Assembly (NCBI GenBank): GCA_021272165.1 | Contig: JAJSLK010000014.1 | Coordinates: forward strand, 1-64,000 | Length of the DNA: 64,000 bases | From: Methylacidiphilales bacterium | GTDB taxonomy: Bacteria; Verrucomicrobiota; Verrucomicrobiia; Methylacidiphilales; UBA1321 | Direction of reading: 5' to 3' | Shown: in pieces, positions 42,684 to 51,339 of the stretch | Layout: every line of letters starts with the position of its first letter | How positions within the stretch are numbered: position 1 is the stretch's first letter | The notes under the pieces: generated by a model | What the model saw: only the letters and a program-made list of their open reading frames with translations | Databases searched by the model: none | What the model was told of the DNA's origin: nothing | Made by a program: the position numbers and the translations under genes

Positions 42684-43975
42684 TTGCCTGGCACCACCTG
42701 CGCAGCTTCTTCCTCGACGGGCTGATTCATCAGCGTCTCGACAATGGTTTCAGCGGCGCGGGGGCGGCCATAGGCAAGCGCCTTGGTCCGCATGGCTTCG
42801 AGCTGCGCCGGTTGGTCGAGCAGGCCGTCGATTTTGTAGGCCAGAGTGGTGAATTCGTTGCACTTCATCGCGATGCCCTTTTCAAGCAGGTGATCGCTAT
42901 TGCGGTCTTCCTGTCCGGGAATTGGCGCGACAATCACCATGGGCAATCCGGAGGCAAGTGACTCGGCGGTAGTCAGTCCACCCGGCTTGCCGATGAACAG
43001 GTCGGACATTTGCATCCAGCGATGCATTTCGTTGGTGTAGCCAAGGACCTTGAAACTGAGCGCCGGATTGACCGCTTCGATGGCCCGAACCTGTTTTTCC
43101 AGGTCAGCCTGAAGGTCGGGATTTTTTCCGCAGATCACCACCGCCTGGGCCGGATGGCGCAGGCGGGAGAGGCCCTCGAGGACCCCCGCAGCCGGGCTGA
43201 CGCCCAGTGCCCCGCCGGAGATCAGGAAGAGGGGCCGCTCGGAATCGAAACCGGCCTGGGCCCGGAGCAGGGAGCGGTCTTCTTTTTGACTGAAAGCGGG
43301 ATCGATCGGAATGCCGCTGACGGTGATGTTTTGTTCTGGCAATCCAAGGACCTGGAGATGGACTTTGCTTTCCTCCAGGGCGACGAAATAGCGGTGGAAC
43401 GTGCGGCAGAGCCACATGGCATGGACGTCGAAATCGGTGACGACAATGGATAGCCGCGCGTTGAGTTTTCCCTTGCTGATGAGATACGAAATAATTTCCG
43501 CGGGGAGGAAGTGGGTGCAGACGGTGATGTCGGGCTTGTACCGGGCGATGAACCGTTCCAGGGGGCCGGTGTTGAGCCGGTCGAGCATGAGCCGCATCCG
43601 GTCGGTTTTCCACGGCTCGTCCGTGCTGTTGTAGACCCAACCAAGCACCGTGGGTGCTTTTTGCACGAGCTGGATGTAGAGCTTGGAATAGAAATCGCGG
43701 AAGAGTTTGTTCGTGAACCGGAGGGCGTCGACGTTGCGCACTTCGCCAACGCCGGGTTGGAGACGGAAGACTTTTTCCAGTGCCTCGGCCGCGCGGACAT
43801 GGCCGGTGCCGGCGCTGGTGGAAAGAATCAGGACCCGGCGTCCGTCGGAGCTGGCTGTGTTCGGCACTTTCAAGGGGCCGAATTTGCGGCGAAGAAAATT
43901 AATGCCGAAGACGGAACGCCGAAGCGTGCCGAACGTGCGCTGCGGGCCCTCGCTTTCTGAGGCAACCGTGTCCAC
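42680..43975 (-). CDS. MGDG synthase/GT28-type glycosyltransferase
   Basis: A 431-residue glycosyltransferase related to monogalactosyl- or monoglucosyl-diacylglycerol synthases and MurG. The N-terminal part has LSTSAGTGHVRAAEALEKVF, typical of the MGDG_synth domain. The C-terminal half has ISGGALGVSPAAG, VICGKNP and the donor-binding GKPGGLTTAESLASGLPMV. It probably transfers a sugar to a diacylglycerol-like lipid at the membrane. The start is a GTG at 43975, directly after the stop of the DUF4388-FHA gene. Confidence 0.82.
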   Translation of the reverse strand: MDTVASESEGPQRTFGTLRRSVFGINFLRRKFGPLKVPNTASSDGRRVLILSTSAGTGHVRAAEALEKVFRLQPGVGEVRNVDALRFTNKLFRDFYSKLYIQLVQKAPTVLGWVYNSTDEPWKTDRMRLMLDRLNTGPLERFIARYKPDITVCTHFLPAEIISYLISKGKLNARLSIVVTDFDVHAMWLCRTFHRYFVALEESKVHLQVLGLPEQNITVSGIPIDPAFSQKEDRSLLRAQAGFDSERPLFLISGGALGVSPAAGVLEGLSRLRHPAQAVVICGKNPDLQADLEKQVRAIEAVNPALSFKVLGYTNEMHRWMQMSDLFIGKPGGLTTAESLASGLPMVIVAPIPGQEDRNSDHLLEKGIAMKCNEFTTLAYKIDGLLDQPAQLEAMRTKALAYGRPRAAETIVETLMNQPVEEEAAQVVPGN

Positions 43976-44653
43976 TTAGTGGAGCGCCTTTTTCAGGCCG
44001 CCGATAAAGAGGCAGTGAACGCCGCCAAACTGAAGGCTGTCCTGCACGCCGAGCCAGCGTTCCTTGACCGATTGCCCCGCGACGTAGGTCCCGTTGGTCG
44101 AGCCGAGGTCCTTAAGAAAAACACCATTGCGGGAGTACTCGATGCTCGCGTGGCGCTGCGAGATCGTCGGGTCATTGATCACGATGTCATTGACGGTGGA
44201 ACGCCCGATGTAGGCGAGTCCGGGGCGGATCGGAAACGTTTTAATCTCGGTGCCCAGCGTGATGCGGAGGTAGGGATTCGTGGGCGCAATCCGGATCGGC
44301 TCGGTGGGTCGGCTGTCCGGATCCTTCGAGAGCTCGTCGCGGACCCGGGCGGCCTCGCACAGGACTTCCATGTAGGGAATCTCGATGGTGCGGCGTTGCG
44401 CTTTTTCACCGACGATGAATTCCGTCTGCGGATCGGTCAGGTTGATCAGGGCCACGGCCGCTTCCAATCCCGAGCGAAGCCCAAATTGTGCATCGACGAT
44501 TTCGCCGTCGACCAGATTGATGCGCGCGGGAGGAGCTACGTTCGTGATGTAGATTTCCCCGGTTTTGCGGCCCAAGCCGAAGGCCTGAATTTGTTCGGCA
44601 ATGCTAAGGAGGTTGCCCAACTTGACCGTGTCCCTGCGCATGTCGGGAAGCAT
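43976..44653 (-). CDS. DUF4388-FHA domain protein
   Basis: A 225-residue fusion. Residues ~8-95 are DUF4388 (NLLSIAEQIQAFGLGRKTGEIYI, INLVDGEIVDAQFG). Residues ~135-215 are a forkhead-associated domain (YIGRSTVNDIVINDPTISQRHASI, then LGSTNGTYV), which binds phosphothreonine. It links Ser/Thr phosphorylation to the DUF4388 network also seen in the chemosensory operon. It is directly followed by the glycosyltransferase gene (stop codon adjacent to GTG), suggesting it regulates that enzyme. Confidence 0.82.
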   Translation of the reverse strand: MLPDMRRDTVKLGNLLSIAEQIQAFGLGRKTGEIYITNVAPPARINLVDGEIVDAQFGLRSGLEAAVALINLTDPQTEFIVGEKAQRRTIEIPYMEVLCEAARVRDELSKDPDSRPTEPIRIAPTNPYLRITLGTEIKTFPIRPGLAYIGRSTVNDIVINDPTISQRHASIEYSRNGVFLKDLGSTNGTYVAGQSVKERWLGVQDSLQFGGVHCLFIGGLKKALH

Positions 44654-44756
44654 ACGGGTTTATCTTAATCACGTTTGGACAAAGGTCGAGTAATTCTCGA
44701 GAGGAAGCTCTTGAGTCTTGCCCCTGACGCGGCGTTGTTACATAAAGACGGCTGTA

Positions 44757-45431
44757 ATGTCGGGCAAGCTTTACGTTGTCGCCACCCCCATCGGTAATCT
44801 GGAGGACATGCCTCCCCGCGCCTTGCGGGTGCTGCGCGAAGCCGACCTGATTGCGGCGGAGGACACCCGCCATACTGGTCTGTTACTAAGCCGATTCGAA
44901 ATTCGTAAACCGCTAATCAGTTATCATCAGTTCAGTGAAGCAAAACGCACTGCTGAGTTCCTGGAGAAATTTGCGCAGGGACAATCAATTGCCCTGGTTT
45001 CAGACGCCGGCCTGCCGGGCGTGAGCGATCCCGGAGAACGGCTAATCCACGCGACCATTGACGCGGGGGTACCGGTGGAGATCGTGCCCGGTCCCTCCGC
45101 GCCCTTGCTGGCCCTGGCCGGATCGGGCTTTCCCATGGTGCCTTTTTATTTTGGCGGTTTTCTGCCGGTCAAAGGCGGCCAGCGCCGCAAGGAACTCCAG
45201 GCTGCGGCGGCCCGGACTTGTACCAGCATCTATTTCGAGTCGCCCTACCGGATTGTGAGAATGCTGGAGGACGCCGTGGCCGAGATTCCCCAGTGCCGGT
45301 TGTGTCTGGCCCGGGAATTGACGAAAAAATTCGAGGAATACCGTCGCGGAACGCCCGCCGAATTACTGGCCCATTTTCAGGCCCATGAACCTCGGGGCGA
45401 ATTCTGCGTGGTCGTGGCGGCGACTGATTAG
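44757..45431 (+). CDS. rsmI: 16S rRNA (cytidine1402-2'-O)-methyltransferase
   Basis: RsmI, 224 residues, which 2'-O-methylates C1402 of 16S rRNA. Motifs of this tetrapyrrole-methylase-fold family are YVVATPIGNLEDMPPRAL, AAEDTRHTGLLL, SDAGLPGVSDPG and PGPSAPLLALAGSG. Start at ATG 44757, giving MSGKLYVV. It overlaps the convergent nuoH gene by four bases at the stops and is divergent from the DUF4388-FHA gene. Confidence 0.93.
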   Translation: MSGKLYVVATPIGNLEDMPPRALRVLREADLIAAEDTRHTGLLLSRFEIRKPLISYHQFSEAKRTAEFLEKFAQGQSIALVSDAGLPGVSDPGERLIHATIDAGVPVEIVPGPSAPLLALAGSGFPMVPFYFGGFLPVKGGQRRKELQAAAARTCTSIYFESPYRIVRMLEDAVAEIPQCRLCLARELTKKFEEYRRGTPAELLAHFQAHEPRGEFCVVVAATD

Positions 45432-46618
45432 ACCAGCGCCAGCAGAATACCGGTCAGGAGAATATTGCCGAGCGAAATGGGCAGGATGTATTTCCAGCCG
45501 AGGCTCATGAGCTGGTCATAGCGGAAGCGCGGCAGCGTCCAGCGCACCCAGATGAAGAGCACAATGAACATGCACATCTTGATCAGGAAGACGATCGGAT
45601 AAATGAGCAGGCTCCAGCAGCTTGTCTGGAGGTCGAGATATCCCTTGAAAGGAAGGCTCCAGCCGCCGAAGAAGAGCGTCACCATTAGACAGGAGGCGAC
45701 CATCATCGCGGCATATTCGCCGAGGAAGAAGAGGGCAAACTTCATCGCGGCGTATTCGGTGTGATAGCCGCCGACGAGTTCGGTTTCACTTTCCGGCAGA
45801 TCGAAGGGCAATCGGTTGGTTTCCGCAAAGGCCGAGATAAGGAAAATAAGGAAGGAAAGGAGCATCGGAATCCAGAGCAGATAGCTCGCGAAAGTCTGGT
45901 GTGTGGAAAGAATGGGGAATGCCGTCCAGCCGTAATCGATTTGGTACTGGACCACGTCGGCCAGCCGGAGATTGCCCATGACCAGGAAGACGGGGATGAC
46001 GGAGAGGCCCATCGAAACTTCGTAGGAGATCATCTGGGCGCTGGAACGGATACCGCCGAGGAACGGATATTTGGAATTCGAGGCCCAGCCGGCGAGCACG
46101 ATGCCGTAGACGCTGAGCGAGGCGATGGCAAAGACGAGCAGCACGCCGATGCCGACATCGGCGATCACGCCGGGCGAATGCATCGTGTAACCCCAAGGCC
46201 AGGTGACCGGTGTCGAGCTGGCAAAGGGAATGACGCAGATGGTCAGCAGGGCCGGAACCATGGCCATGGTGGGAGCCAGCCAGAAATAGAATTTGTTCAC
46301 GTGCGCGGGAGTGAATTCCTCCTTGAGCATGAACTTGAGCGCATCGGGCAGCGGCTGGCCCAGGCCCCAGAGGCTCCACTTCGGCATGGTGAACAGGCCG
46401 AGGATATTGACTCCACCCAGCGGCACGCCGACGCGATTTGGGCCGATGCGATCCTGAATGGCGGCGCTGATCTTCCGCTCCGCCATGACTGCGTAGGAGA
46501 CGAGACCGAGGACCGCATTAACGACGATGAAAATCTTGATGACCGAAGCCAGGGCGTCCCATACCCACAAAGGAATGTCGGCGGGAGCATCGGCGAAGGG
46601 GAGGGGAGAGAGAATCAT
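45428..46618 (-). CDS. nuoH: NADH-quinone oxidoreductase subunit H
   Basis: NuoH (396 residues), the membrane subunit of complex I that contacts the quinone site. It has about eight membrane helices and the conserved AERKISAAIQDRIGPNRVG loop, plus LISAFAETNRLPFDLPESETELV. It is the last gene of the local nuo operon, 21 bases after nuoG. nuoI does not follow as it does in most operons. Confidence 0.95.
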   Translation of the reverse strand: MILSPLPFADAPADIPLWVWDALASVIKIFIVVNAVLGLVSYAVMAERKISAAIQDRIGPNRVGVPLGGVNILGLFTMPKWSLWGLGQPLPDALKFMLKEEFTPAHVNKFYFWLAPTMAMVPALLTICVIPFASSTPVTWPWGYTMHSPGVIADVGIGVLLVFAIASLSVYGIVLAGWASNSKYPFLGGIRSSAQMISYEVSMGLSVIPVFLVMGNLRLADVVQYQIDYGWTAFPILSTHQTFASYLLWIPMLLSFLIFLISAFAETNRLPFDLPESETELVGGYHTEYAAMKFALFFLGEYAAMMVASCLMVTLFFGGWSLPFKGYLDLQTSCWSLLIYPIVFLIKMCMFIVLFIWVRWTLPRFRYDQLMSLGWKYILPISLGNILLTGILLALV

Positions 46619-46639
46619 GTAGTCGATGAGGGTGACAAA

Positions 46640-48325
46640 TTATTTGGCCGCGGTTGCGGGCAGATTTTTCAGGTCGACGCCCAGGTCGCCGATCCGGCTC
46701 AAGGAGAGGCCGGAAAGCGCGGGGGTTGCCTCGGTCATCGCCTTGAAGACTTCCTCAATGGTGTGAAGGCCGTTGCCACCGCCGAGCGCCGCTTTGAGCT
46801 GGAGCAGAATCTGCCAGTCGTCCAGGGCCTGACCTGGAATTGAGATCGCCTTGTTCAGGCGCTGTAAACGGCCGTTGCCATTGATCATCGAGCCCCGCTT
46901 TTCAGCGAAGCTGGCGCCGGGGAGAATATAATCGGCCAGCTCGGAGGTCGGGCAGGCGAGGATCGATTGAACCACGAGCAATTTCACGTTTTGCACCGTG
47001 CTGAGCGGCCAACCCGCATCGCCGAGAAGATTTTCATGCAGGACGATCAGGGCCTCGATGCGACCGGTATCAATGCCGTGGCGAATTTGGCCCAGCGTTT
47101 GGCCGCCGTTGGAAAGACCGAAGAGTTCGAGGCCGCGCGCGTTGGGATTCAGATCGGCGCTACGCAGGATGCCGTCGGCTTCGCCCTTGCGCGGGACGAT
47201 GTCGGAAAGGACCGCGTCGCCGCCGAGAATCTTGCGAATCTGGCTGAGCAGGAAAGCTTCCTCGTTAGTCATCCGGCCCGAAGCGACGATGGCAATCTTG
47301 CCGGCCGGAAGTTCGCGCAGTTGCGCGGCCAGCCGGGGAATCAGTTCGGTCCAAGGCGTCGGAAGCTTGCCATGGCCGACCTTGGATACTGGCTCCAACA
47401 GCCGTTCCGGCGCGTGGATATAATGGAAGCCGAGCCGGCCCTGGTCGCACATCCAATGGGAATTGACCGCCTCATTCTCGCGCGGCGTCTGGCGATAAAC
47501 GAGGTTTTCGCGGCTGCCGATGAGCGTGTTGCAGCCCGTGGCGCAGCCGGTGCAGACGCTCTTGGTTTCCTTGAGGAACCAGACGCGCATCTGGAAGCGG
47601 AAATCCTTGCTCGTGAGCGCGCCGACGGGGCAGATGTCGACCGTGTTGAGCGAGTAATTATTATCGAGCCGCTTGCCGGGATGGACGGCGAGGGTGGTAT
47701 GGCTGCCGCGGTCGATGAAGCCAAGCACGTCGTCCTTGACCATTTCCTTGGAAAAACGGATGCAGCGCGAGCACATGATGCAACGTTCGTCATCGAGAAC
47801 GATCCGCTCGCCGATGTCGACCCGCTTCGGTTTCTTCACCTTGTCGTCGGTGAAGCGGCTTCCCTCGCTGCCGTACTGGACCGAGTATTCCTGCAGCTTG
47901 CATTCGCCGGCCTGATCGCAGATCGGGCAGTCGAGCGGGTGATTGATGAGAAGAAATTCCATCACGCCCTTGCGGCATTCCTCGACCAATGGCGACTGGG
48001 TGCGGATGCCCATGCCCTCGGAAATCTGGGTCGCGCAGCCGATTTGCGGGCGCGGCATCCAGGCAATTTCAGGCTTGTTGCCGGCGTCGAGCACCGGCTT
48101 GCGGTTGGCGTCGAGCTTGGGCGTGCCGAGTTCGATCAGGCACATGCGGCAATTGCCGGGAATGGAAAGCTTGGGGTGGTAGCAATAATGGGGAACGAAT
48201 TTCCCGACACGTCGGGCCACCTCGATGACGTTAAGACCTTTGGGAAATTGCATCCATTCGCCGTCGACCTGCACGTTGAGCAGGGGCGCGTCGGGGGCGG
48301 TAACGTCGTGGTTGAAGGGATTCAC
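46640..48325 (-). CDS. nuoG: NADH-quinone oxidoreductase subunit G
   Basis: NuoG (561 residues), the largest hydrophilic subunit of complex I. The N-terminal 2Fe-2S ferredoxin domain (YCYHPKLSIPGNCRMCL) is followed by the His/Cys ligands of HPLDCPICDQAGECKLQ, the 4Fe-4S stretch CIMCSRCIRF, DICPVGAL, and a molybdopterin-like domain (CATGCNTLIGS) that carries no cofactor in this family. It is shorter than NuoG of enterobacteria (~900), consistent with a truncated C-terminal domain. Confidence 0.93.
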   Translation of the reverse strand: MNPFNHDVTAPDAPLLNVQVDGEWMQFPKGLNVIEVARRVGKFVPHYCYHPKLSIPGNCRMCLIELGTPKLDANRKPVLDAGNKPEIAWMPRPQIGCATQISEGMGIRTQSPLVEECRKGVMEFLLINHPLDCPICDQAGECKLQEYSVQYGSEGSRFTDDKVKKPKRVDIGERIVLDDERCIMCSRCIRFSKEMVKDDVLGFIDRGSHTTLAVHPGKRLDNNYSLNTVDICPVGALTSKDFRFQMRVWFLKETKSVCTGCATGCNTLIGSRENLVYRQTPRENEAVNSHWMCDQGRLGFHYIHAPERLLEPVSKVGHGKLPTPWTELIPRLAAQLRELPAGKIAIVASGRMTNEEAFLLSQIRKILGGDAVLSDIVPRKGEADGILRSADLNPNARGLELFGLSNGGQTLGQIRHGIDTGRIEALIVLHENLLGDAGWPLSTVQNVKLLVVQSILACPTSELADYILPGASFAEKRGSMINGNGRLQRLNKAISIPGQALDDWQILLQLKAALGGGNGLHTIEEVFKAMTEATPALSGLSLSRIGDLGVDLKNLPATAAK

Positions 48326-48379
48326 GGGGTAAAATTGAAGCGCCGGGCCATGAATGACCCGGCGCAGCTTCAGATCAGC

Positions 48380-48514
48380 TTAGGAATTCGGATGAACCGG
48401 TTCCGGAGCGGGGGGCGGCGGCTGGGGAGGGGGATTCGAATCGCAGGCCGACAGCATGGCGGCCGCCAGCGACACCGCGCAGATCATGGCAAAGAGTTTG
48501 AGATATGATTTCAT
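48380..48514 (-). CDS. Very small lipoprotein between nuoF and nuoG
   Basis: A 44-residue peptide from ATG 48514 to TAA 48380. It has MKSYLKLFAMICAVSLAAAM as signal sequence, lipobox LSAC, and a mature tail of ~20 residues (CDSNPPPQPPPPAPEP) rich in proline. The size and layout resemble small entericidin-like lipoproteins. It lies in the nuo operon, 78 bases after nuoF and 54 before nuoG, on the same strand. Confidence 0.6.
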   Translation of the reverse strand: MKSYLKLFAMICAVSLAAAMLSACDSNPPPQPPPPAPEPVHPNS

Positions 48515-48592
48515 AATTTGATGTATTGATTGTTGAACTGACGGTTTGAGTCTAGCGAGAAGTACCGTGAGAGCAAGAAGAGGTCGCGATTT

Positions 48593-49957
48593 TTAGACGG
48601 CCTCCAGTTTTTGTTCGGTCGATTTTTTGGCCGTGCCGAGGGCATGGGCCTCGAACTCGTTCTTGAACTTTTCGACAAAGCTTTGCACCGGCCAGGCGCA
48701 GGCCTCACCGAAGGCGCAGATGGTTCGCCCGGCAATATTGTCGGCCACGTTTTTGAGCAGCCCGACATCGTCGGGATGACCCTTGCCGTTCGCGATGCGG
48801 CTGGTGATCTTCTTCATCCAGAGCGAGCCCTCGCGGCAAGGTGTGCACTGGCCGCACGACTCGTGCGCGTAGAAAGTGGAGATGTTCGCCAGGCACTCGG
48901 CCATGTCGCGTGTCTCGTCCATGACAATGACGCCGCCGCTGCCCGCCATTGACCCGGCCGCGGCGAGGGTATCGAAATCGAGAGGGATGTCCTCCAGGCC
49001 CATTTCTTTTTCCTCCATGGTCCCGTCCGGCTTCTTGGTCTTGATCTTATAGCGGTCGCCCGCCTTCATCACCTTGGCCGAGGAGCCGCCAGGGATGAGG
49101 GCCTTGAGTTTCCGGCCGTCTTTGATTCCGCCGCAGACGTCGTTGAGGAGCTGGCCGATGGTCAGCGCACCCACTTCAAATTCATAGTAGCCCGGCTTTT
49201 CGACATCGCCGCTGACACAGAGAAGGCGCGTGCCGGTATTGTTCGGCTTGCCGATCTTGGCATAGGCCGCACCGCCCATGGCGACGATGTGCTTGATGTT
49301 GCAGAGCGTCTCGACGTTGTTGACGATGGTCGGGCACATGTAGAGTCCGAGCACCGCCGGGAAATAGGGCGGCTTGATGCGCGGGTAGGCACGCTTGCCT
49401 TCCAGCGACTCGATCAGGCCGGTCTCCTCGCCGCAGATGTAGGCGCCCGCGCCGCGATGGACGTAGATTTCGAGGTCGTAGCCGGTGCCGCAGATGTTTT
49501 TCCCGAGGTAATTCTTCGCCTTGGCCTCGGCGATGGCCTTTTCGAGGATCTTCGCGCCCAGGGTGAACTCGCCGCGGATGTAGATGTAGGCGAGATGGAC
49601 GTTGTTCGCGTAGCAGGCAATGATCATCCCCTCCAGCATCTGGTGCGGATCCTTGTAGATGATCTGGCGGTCCTTGAACGTGCCCGGCTCCGACTCGTCG
49701 GCGTTGCAGATCAGGTAGACCGGCTTGGTGTTCTTGGTTGGGTCGATAAAGCCCCACTTCACGCCGCAGGGGAATCCGGCGCCGCCGCGTCCGCGCAGCC
49801 CGGAGGTTTTGACCTCGGCCACGATGTCGGGGCCCTTCATCGTCAGGGCCTTCTTCAGATCCTTGTAGCCATCATGGCGCAGGTAACAATCGATGTCGAT
49901 GGCATATCCCGGCTGATCGATATTCTTGAAAATGAGGCGTCGTTCGGTGATCGGCAT
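48593..49957 (-). CDS. nuoF: NADH-quinone oxidoreductase subunit F
   Basis: NuoF (454 residues), which binds FMN and NADH. The NADH site is SGLRGRGGAGFPCG near residue 55; the FMN-binding stretch has AYICGEETGLIESLEGK; cluster N3 ligands are ESCGQCTPCREG near residue 365. It follows GxxExxY cassette 1, whose outer inverted repeat ends 13 bases upstream of this start codon. Confidence 0.95.
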   Translation of the reverse strand: MPITERRLIFKNIDQPGYAIDIDCYLRHDGYKDLKKALTMKGPDIVAEVKTSGLRGRGGAGFPCGVKWGFIDPTKNTKPVYLICNADESEPGTFKDRQIIYKDPHQMLEGMIIACYANNVHLAYIYIRGEFTLGAKILEKAIAEAKAKNYLGKNICGTGYDLEIYVHRGAGAYICGEETGLIESLEGKRAYPRIKPPYFPAVLGLYMCPTIVNNVETLCNIKHIVAMGGAAYAKIGKPNNTGTRLLCVSGDVEKPGYYEFEVGALTIGQLLNDVCGGIKDGRKLKALIPGGSSAKVMKAGDRYKIKTKKPDGTMEEKEMGLEDIPLDFDTLAAAGSMAGSGGVIVMDETRDMAECLANISTFYAHESCGQCTPCREGSLWMKKITSRIANGKGHPDDVGLLKNVADNIAGRTICAFGEACAWPVQSFVEKFKNEFEAHALGTAKKSTEQKLEAV

Positions 49958-49970
49958 GGGGGGTGGGCAG

Positions 49971-50010
49971 AGTTACGGAATTACCAAATGGGCCAAATTA
50001 ACGGAATGAG
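49971..50010 (+). repeat. Terminal inverted repeat, cassette 1, nuoF side
   Basis: Forty bases starting agttacggaattac and ending aacggaatgag. Inverted copy at 50431-50470 with seven mismatches. It contains the TAA of the GxxExxY gene (49998-50000). Confidence 0.75.
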
Positions 50011-50453
50011 GAATGGAGGTTGGGTGGCTCCTGCTGAGCGGGATAGGTTCTGGTTTTGGTCTTAAATTCCAGGCTCGAAGCCCCAAAGTTCAGAAGCAAG
50101 CCATCCTCAATGCCAGTGGCAGCGGGATAGTTAACCAATTGAGCCGAATGGGCCGTGTTAAGTGCGTCGACAGCTTTTAGTTCGATAATCAGACGCTTTT
50201 CCACAATAAGATCGGCTTGAAAAAGTCCCACTTCAACATCCTCGTACATAACGGGGAGGGCAACGTGGCAGTCGAAAGCGATGGGAGTATTGCGAAATTC
50301 CACCATCAAAGCGTTGCGGTATACCGTCTCCGCAAAGCCGTGACCAAGGGTGCGATGCACCTTCATCGCCAAACCGATGATCCGCCGGGCAAGCGGATTT
50401 TGCGATTTTTGCATGGGAAACACCCGGTTTTTCATTTCGTCAATTTGGTCCAT
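49998..50453 (-). CDS. GxxExxY family protein (PD-(D/E)xK-like), copy 1
   Basis: A GxxExxY family protein with the name-giving motif GHGFAETVY after AMKVHRTL, and the putative nuclease-core residues in ADLIVEKRLIIELKAV (Asp, then ExK). It ends with NYPAATGIEDGLLLNFG, typical of the family. Function is unknown; the fold is related to PD-(D/E)xK nucleases. Start uncertain: ATG at 50453, 50435 or 50414, or GTG at 50489 overlapping nuoE. The first two lie inside the inverted repeat. Confidence 0.8.
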   Translation of the reverse strand: MDQIDEMKNRVFPMQKSQNPLARRIIGLAMKVHRTLGHGFAETVYRNALMVEFRNTPIAFDCHVALPVMYEDVEVGLFQADLIVEKRLIIELKAVDALNTAHSAQLVNYPAATGIEDGLLLNFGASSLEFKTKTRTYPAQQEPPNLHSSFR

Positions 50454-50470
50454 TTGGAAATTCCGTGATT
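50431..50470 (-). repeat. Terminal inverted repeat, cassette 1, nuoE side
   Basis: Inverted counterpart of 49971-50010. It lies just inside the nuoE stop codon and contains two candidate start codons of the GxxExxY gene. Confidence 0.75.
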
Positions 50471-50485
50471 CAGTTCGAAATCGAG

Positions 50486-51064
50486 TCACCCCTGGTACTT
50501 TAGCAGTAATTCGTCCGCCTTGACGTTGCTGACGTCCTCGTAGAAATCGTCGTTAATCATGATGACTGGCGCGGTGCCGCAGGCGGCGAGGCATTCGACG
50601 AACTCGACCGAATATTTGCCATCGGGGCTGGTGGCGAGGCCATGGGCGTCCGGCTCGCCGACGTTGCACTTCTTGCGGAAGTAATCGCAGAGGGCATAAC
50701 CGCCGCCGAGGGCGCAGGAAAGCGTCCGACAGACCTTGATCTGGATTTTGCCCGCCGGATGCTGGCGGAACATTGGGTAGAAGGTCACCAGTTCGAGAAT
50801 ATTGATTGGCTGCAGTTCCAGCTTCGCCGCAATCCATTCGATGCCTTCCGGTGAAACATAGCCGAATTTCTCCTGCCAGAGATGGAGCAGCGGCAGTGAC
50901 GCGCTCCGCTTCGATACCGGGTAGTGGGTGATGACTGTATCAACCTCGGCTTCGAAATCCTTCGGGATGACCGGCGCGGGATGATGGGAATCGTGCGCGC
51001 CGGGATAGACCGCTTCCGGCGGAATATTTTGCGTGGCAGGGACAGTGACGCGATTGATGCTCAT
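50486..51064 (-). CDS. nuoE: NADH-quinone oxidoreductase subunit E
   Basis: NuoE (192 residues), a thioredoxin-fold subunit holding a 2Fe-2S cluster next to NuoF. Ligands are CRTLSC near residue 120 and CLAACG near residue 165. The N-terminal helical part has YPVSKRSASLPLLHLWQEKFG and LVTFYPMF, which are conserved. Its start overlaps the upstream BamE-like gene by four bases (ATGA). Confidence 0.93.
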   Translation of the reverse strand: MSINRVTVPATQNIPPEAVYPGAHDSHHPAPVIPKDFEAEVDTVITHYPVSKRSASLPLLHLWQEKFGYVSPEGIEWIAAKLELQPINILELVTFYPMFRQHPAGKIQIKVCRTLSCALGGGYALCDYFRKKCNVGEPDAHGLATSPDGKYSVEFVECLAACGTAPVIMINDDFYEDVSNVKADELLLKYQG

Positions 51065-51339
51065 GACTTGGCTCCGGGGACAAACTCCGCCTTAAAGACG
51101 GCATGGTTGAGGAAAGTAACGCGGCCTTCGCCCTGGGAGGCCGGATAATGATCAACTTCACCGGTCAGAAGTTGATCGGCAGTCTCCGACTGGTCGATAT
51201 GCGCCGGACGACCCAGAATTGCCTCGACCTGGTCGGAAGTCATGCCGGTCTTGATCTGGGCCATCTTGTCCGGCGTGACGGCGGAGGAACAGGCGGTCAA
51301 GGCCAGGGCGGTTCCGATAAAAGGCAGGCGCGAGATCAT
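51061..51339 (-). CDS. BamE/SmpA-like small lipoprotein (second of two)
   Basis: A 92-residue lipoprotein, signal MISRLPFIGTALALTAC with a plausible lipobox (ALTAC), then KMAQIKTGMTSDQVEAILGRPAH, the SmpA/OmlA (BamE-type) helix-turn motif. It is joined by ATGA overlaps to the BamE-like gene upstream and to nuoE downstream. BamE is part of the outer-membrane barrel assembly machine, but short relatives like this are common and their roles are unknown. Confidence 0.75.
   Translation of the reverse strand: MISRLPFIGTALALTACSSAVTPDKMAQIKTGMTSDQVEAILGRPAHIDQSETADQLLTGEVDHYPASQGEGRVTFLNHAVFKAEFVPGAKS

Larger units (their letters stand above)
49971..50470 (-). mobile_element. GxxExxY gene cassette 1 with terminal inverted repeats, between nuoE and nuoF
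   Basis: A 500-bp unit bounded by 40-base inverted repeats at 49971-50010 and 50431-50470 that match at 33 of 40 positions (common core acggaatt.ccaaatgg). Inside is one GxxExxY gene whose stop codon lies within the left repeat. Outside, 15 bases separate it from the nuoE stop and 13 from the nuoF start. It is read in the direction of the operon. No transposase is present, so mobilisation would need a factor in trans or the GxxExxY protein itself. Confidence 0.75.

Noticed and set aside
46967-48508. 513-residue open frame antisense to nuoG
   Set aside because: Mirror of nuoG, no motif, and it would also cover the small lipoprotein gene.
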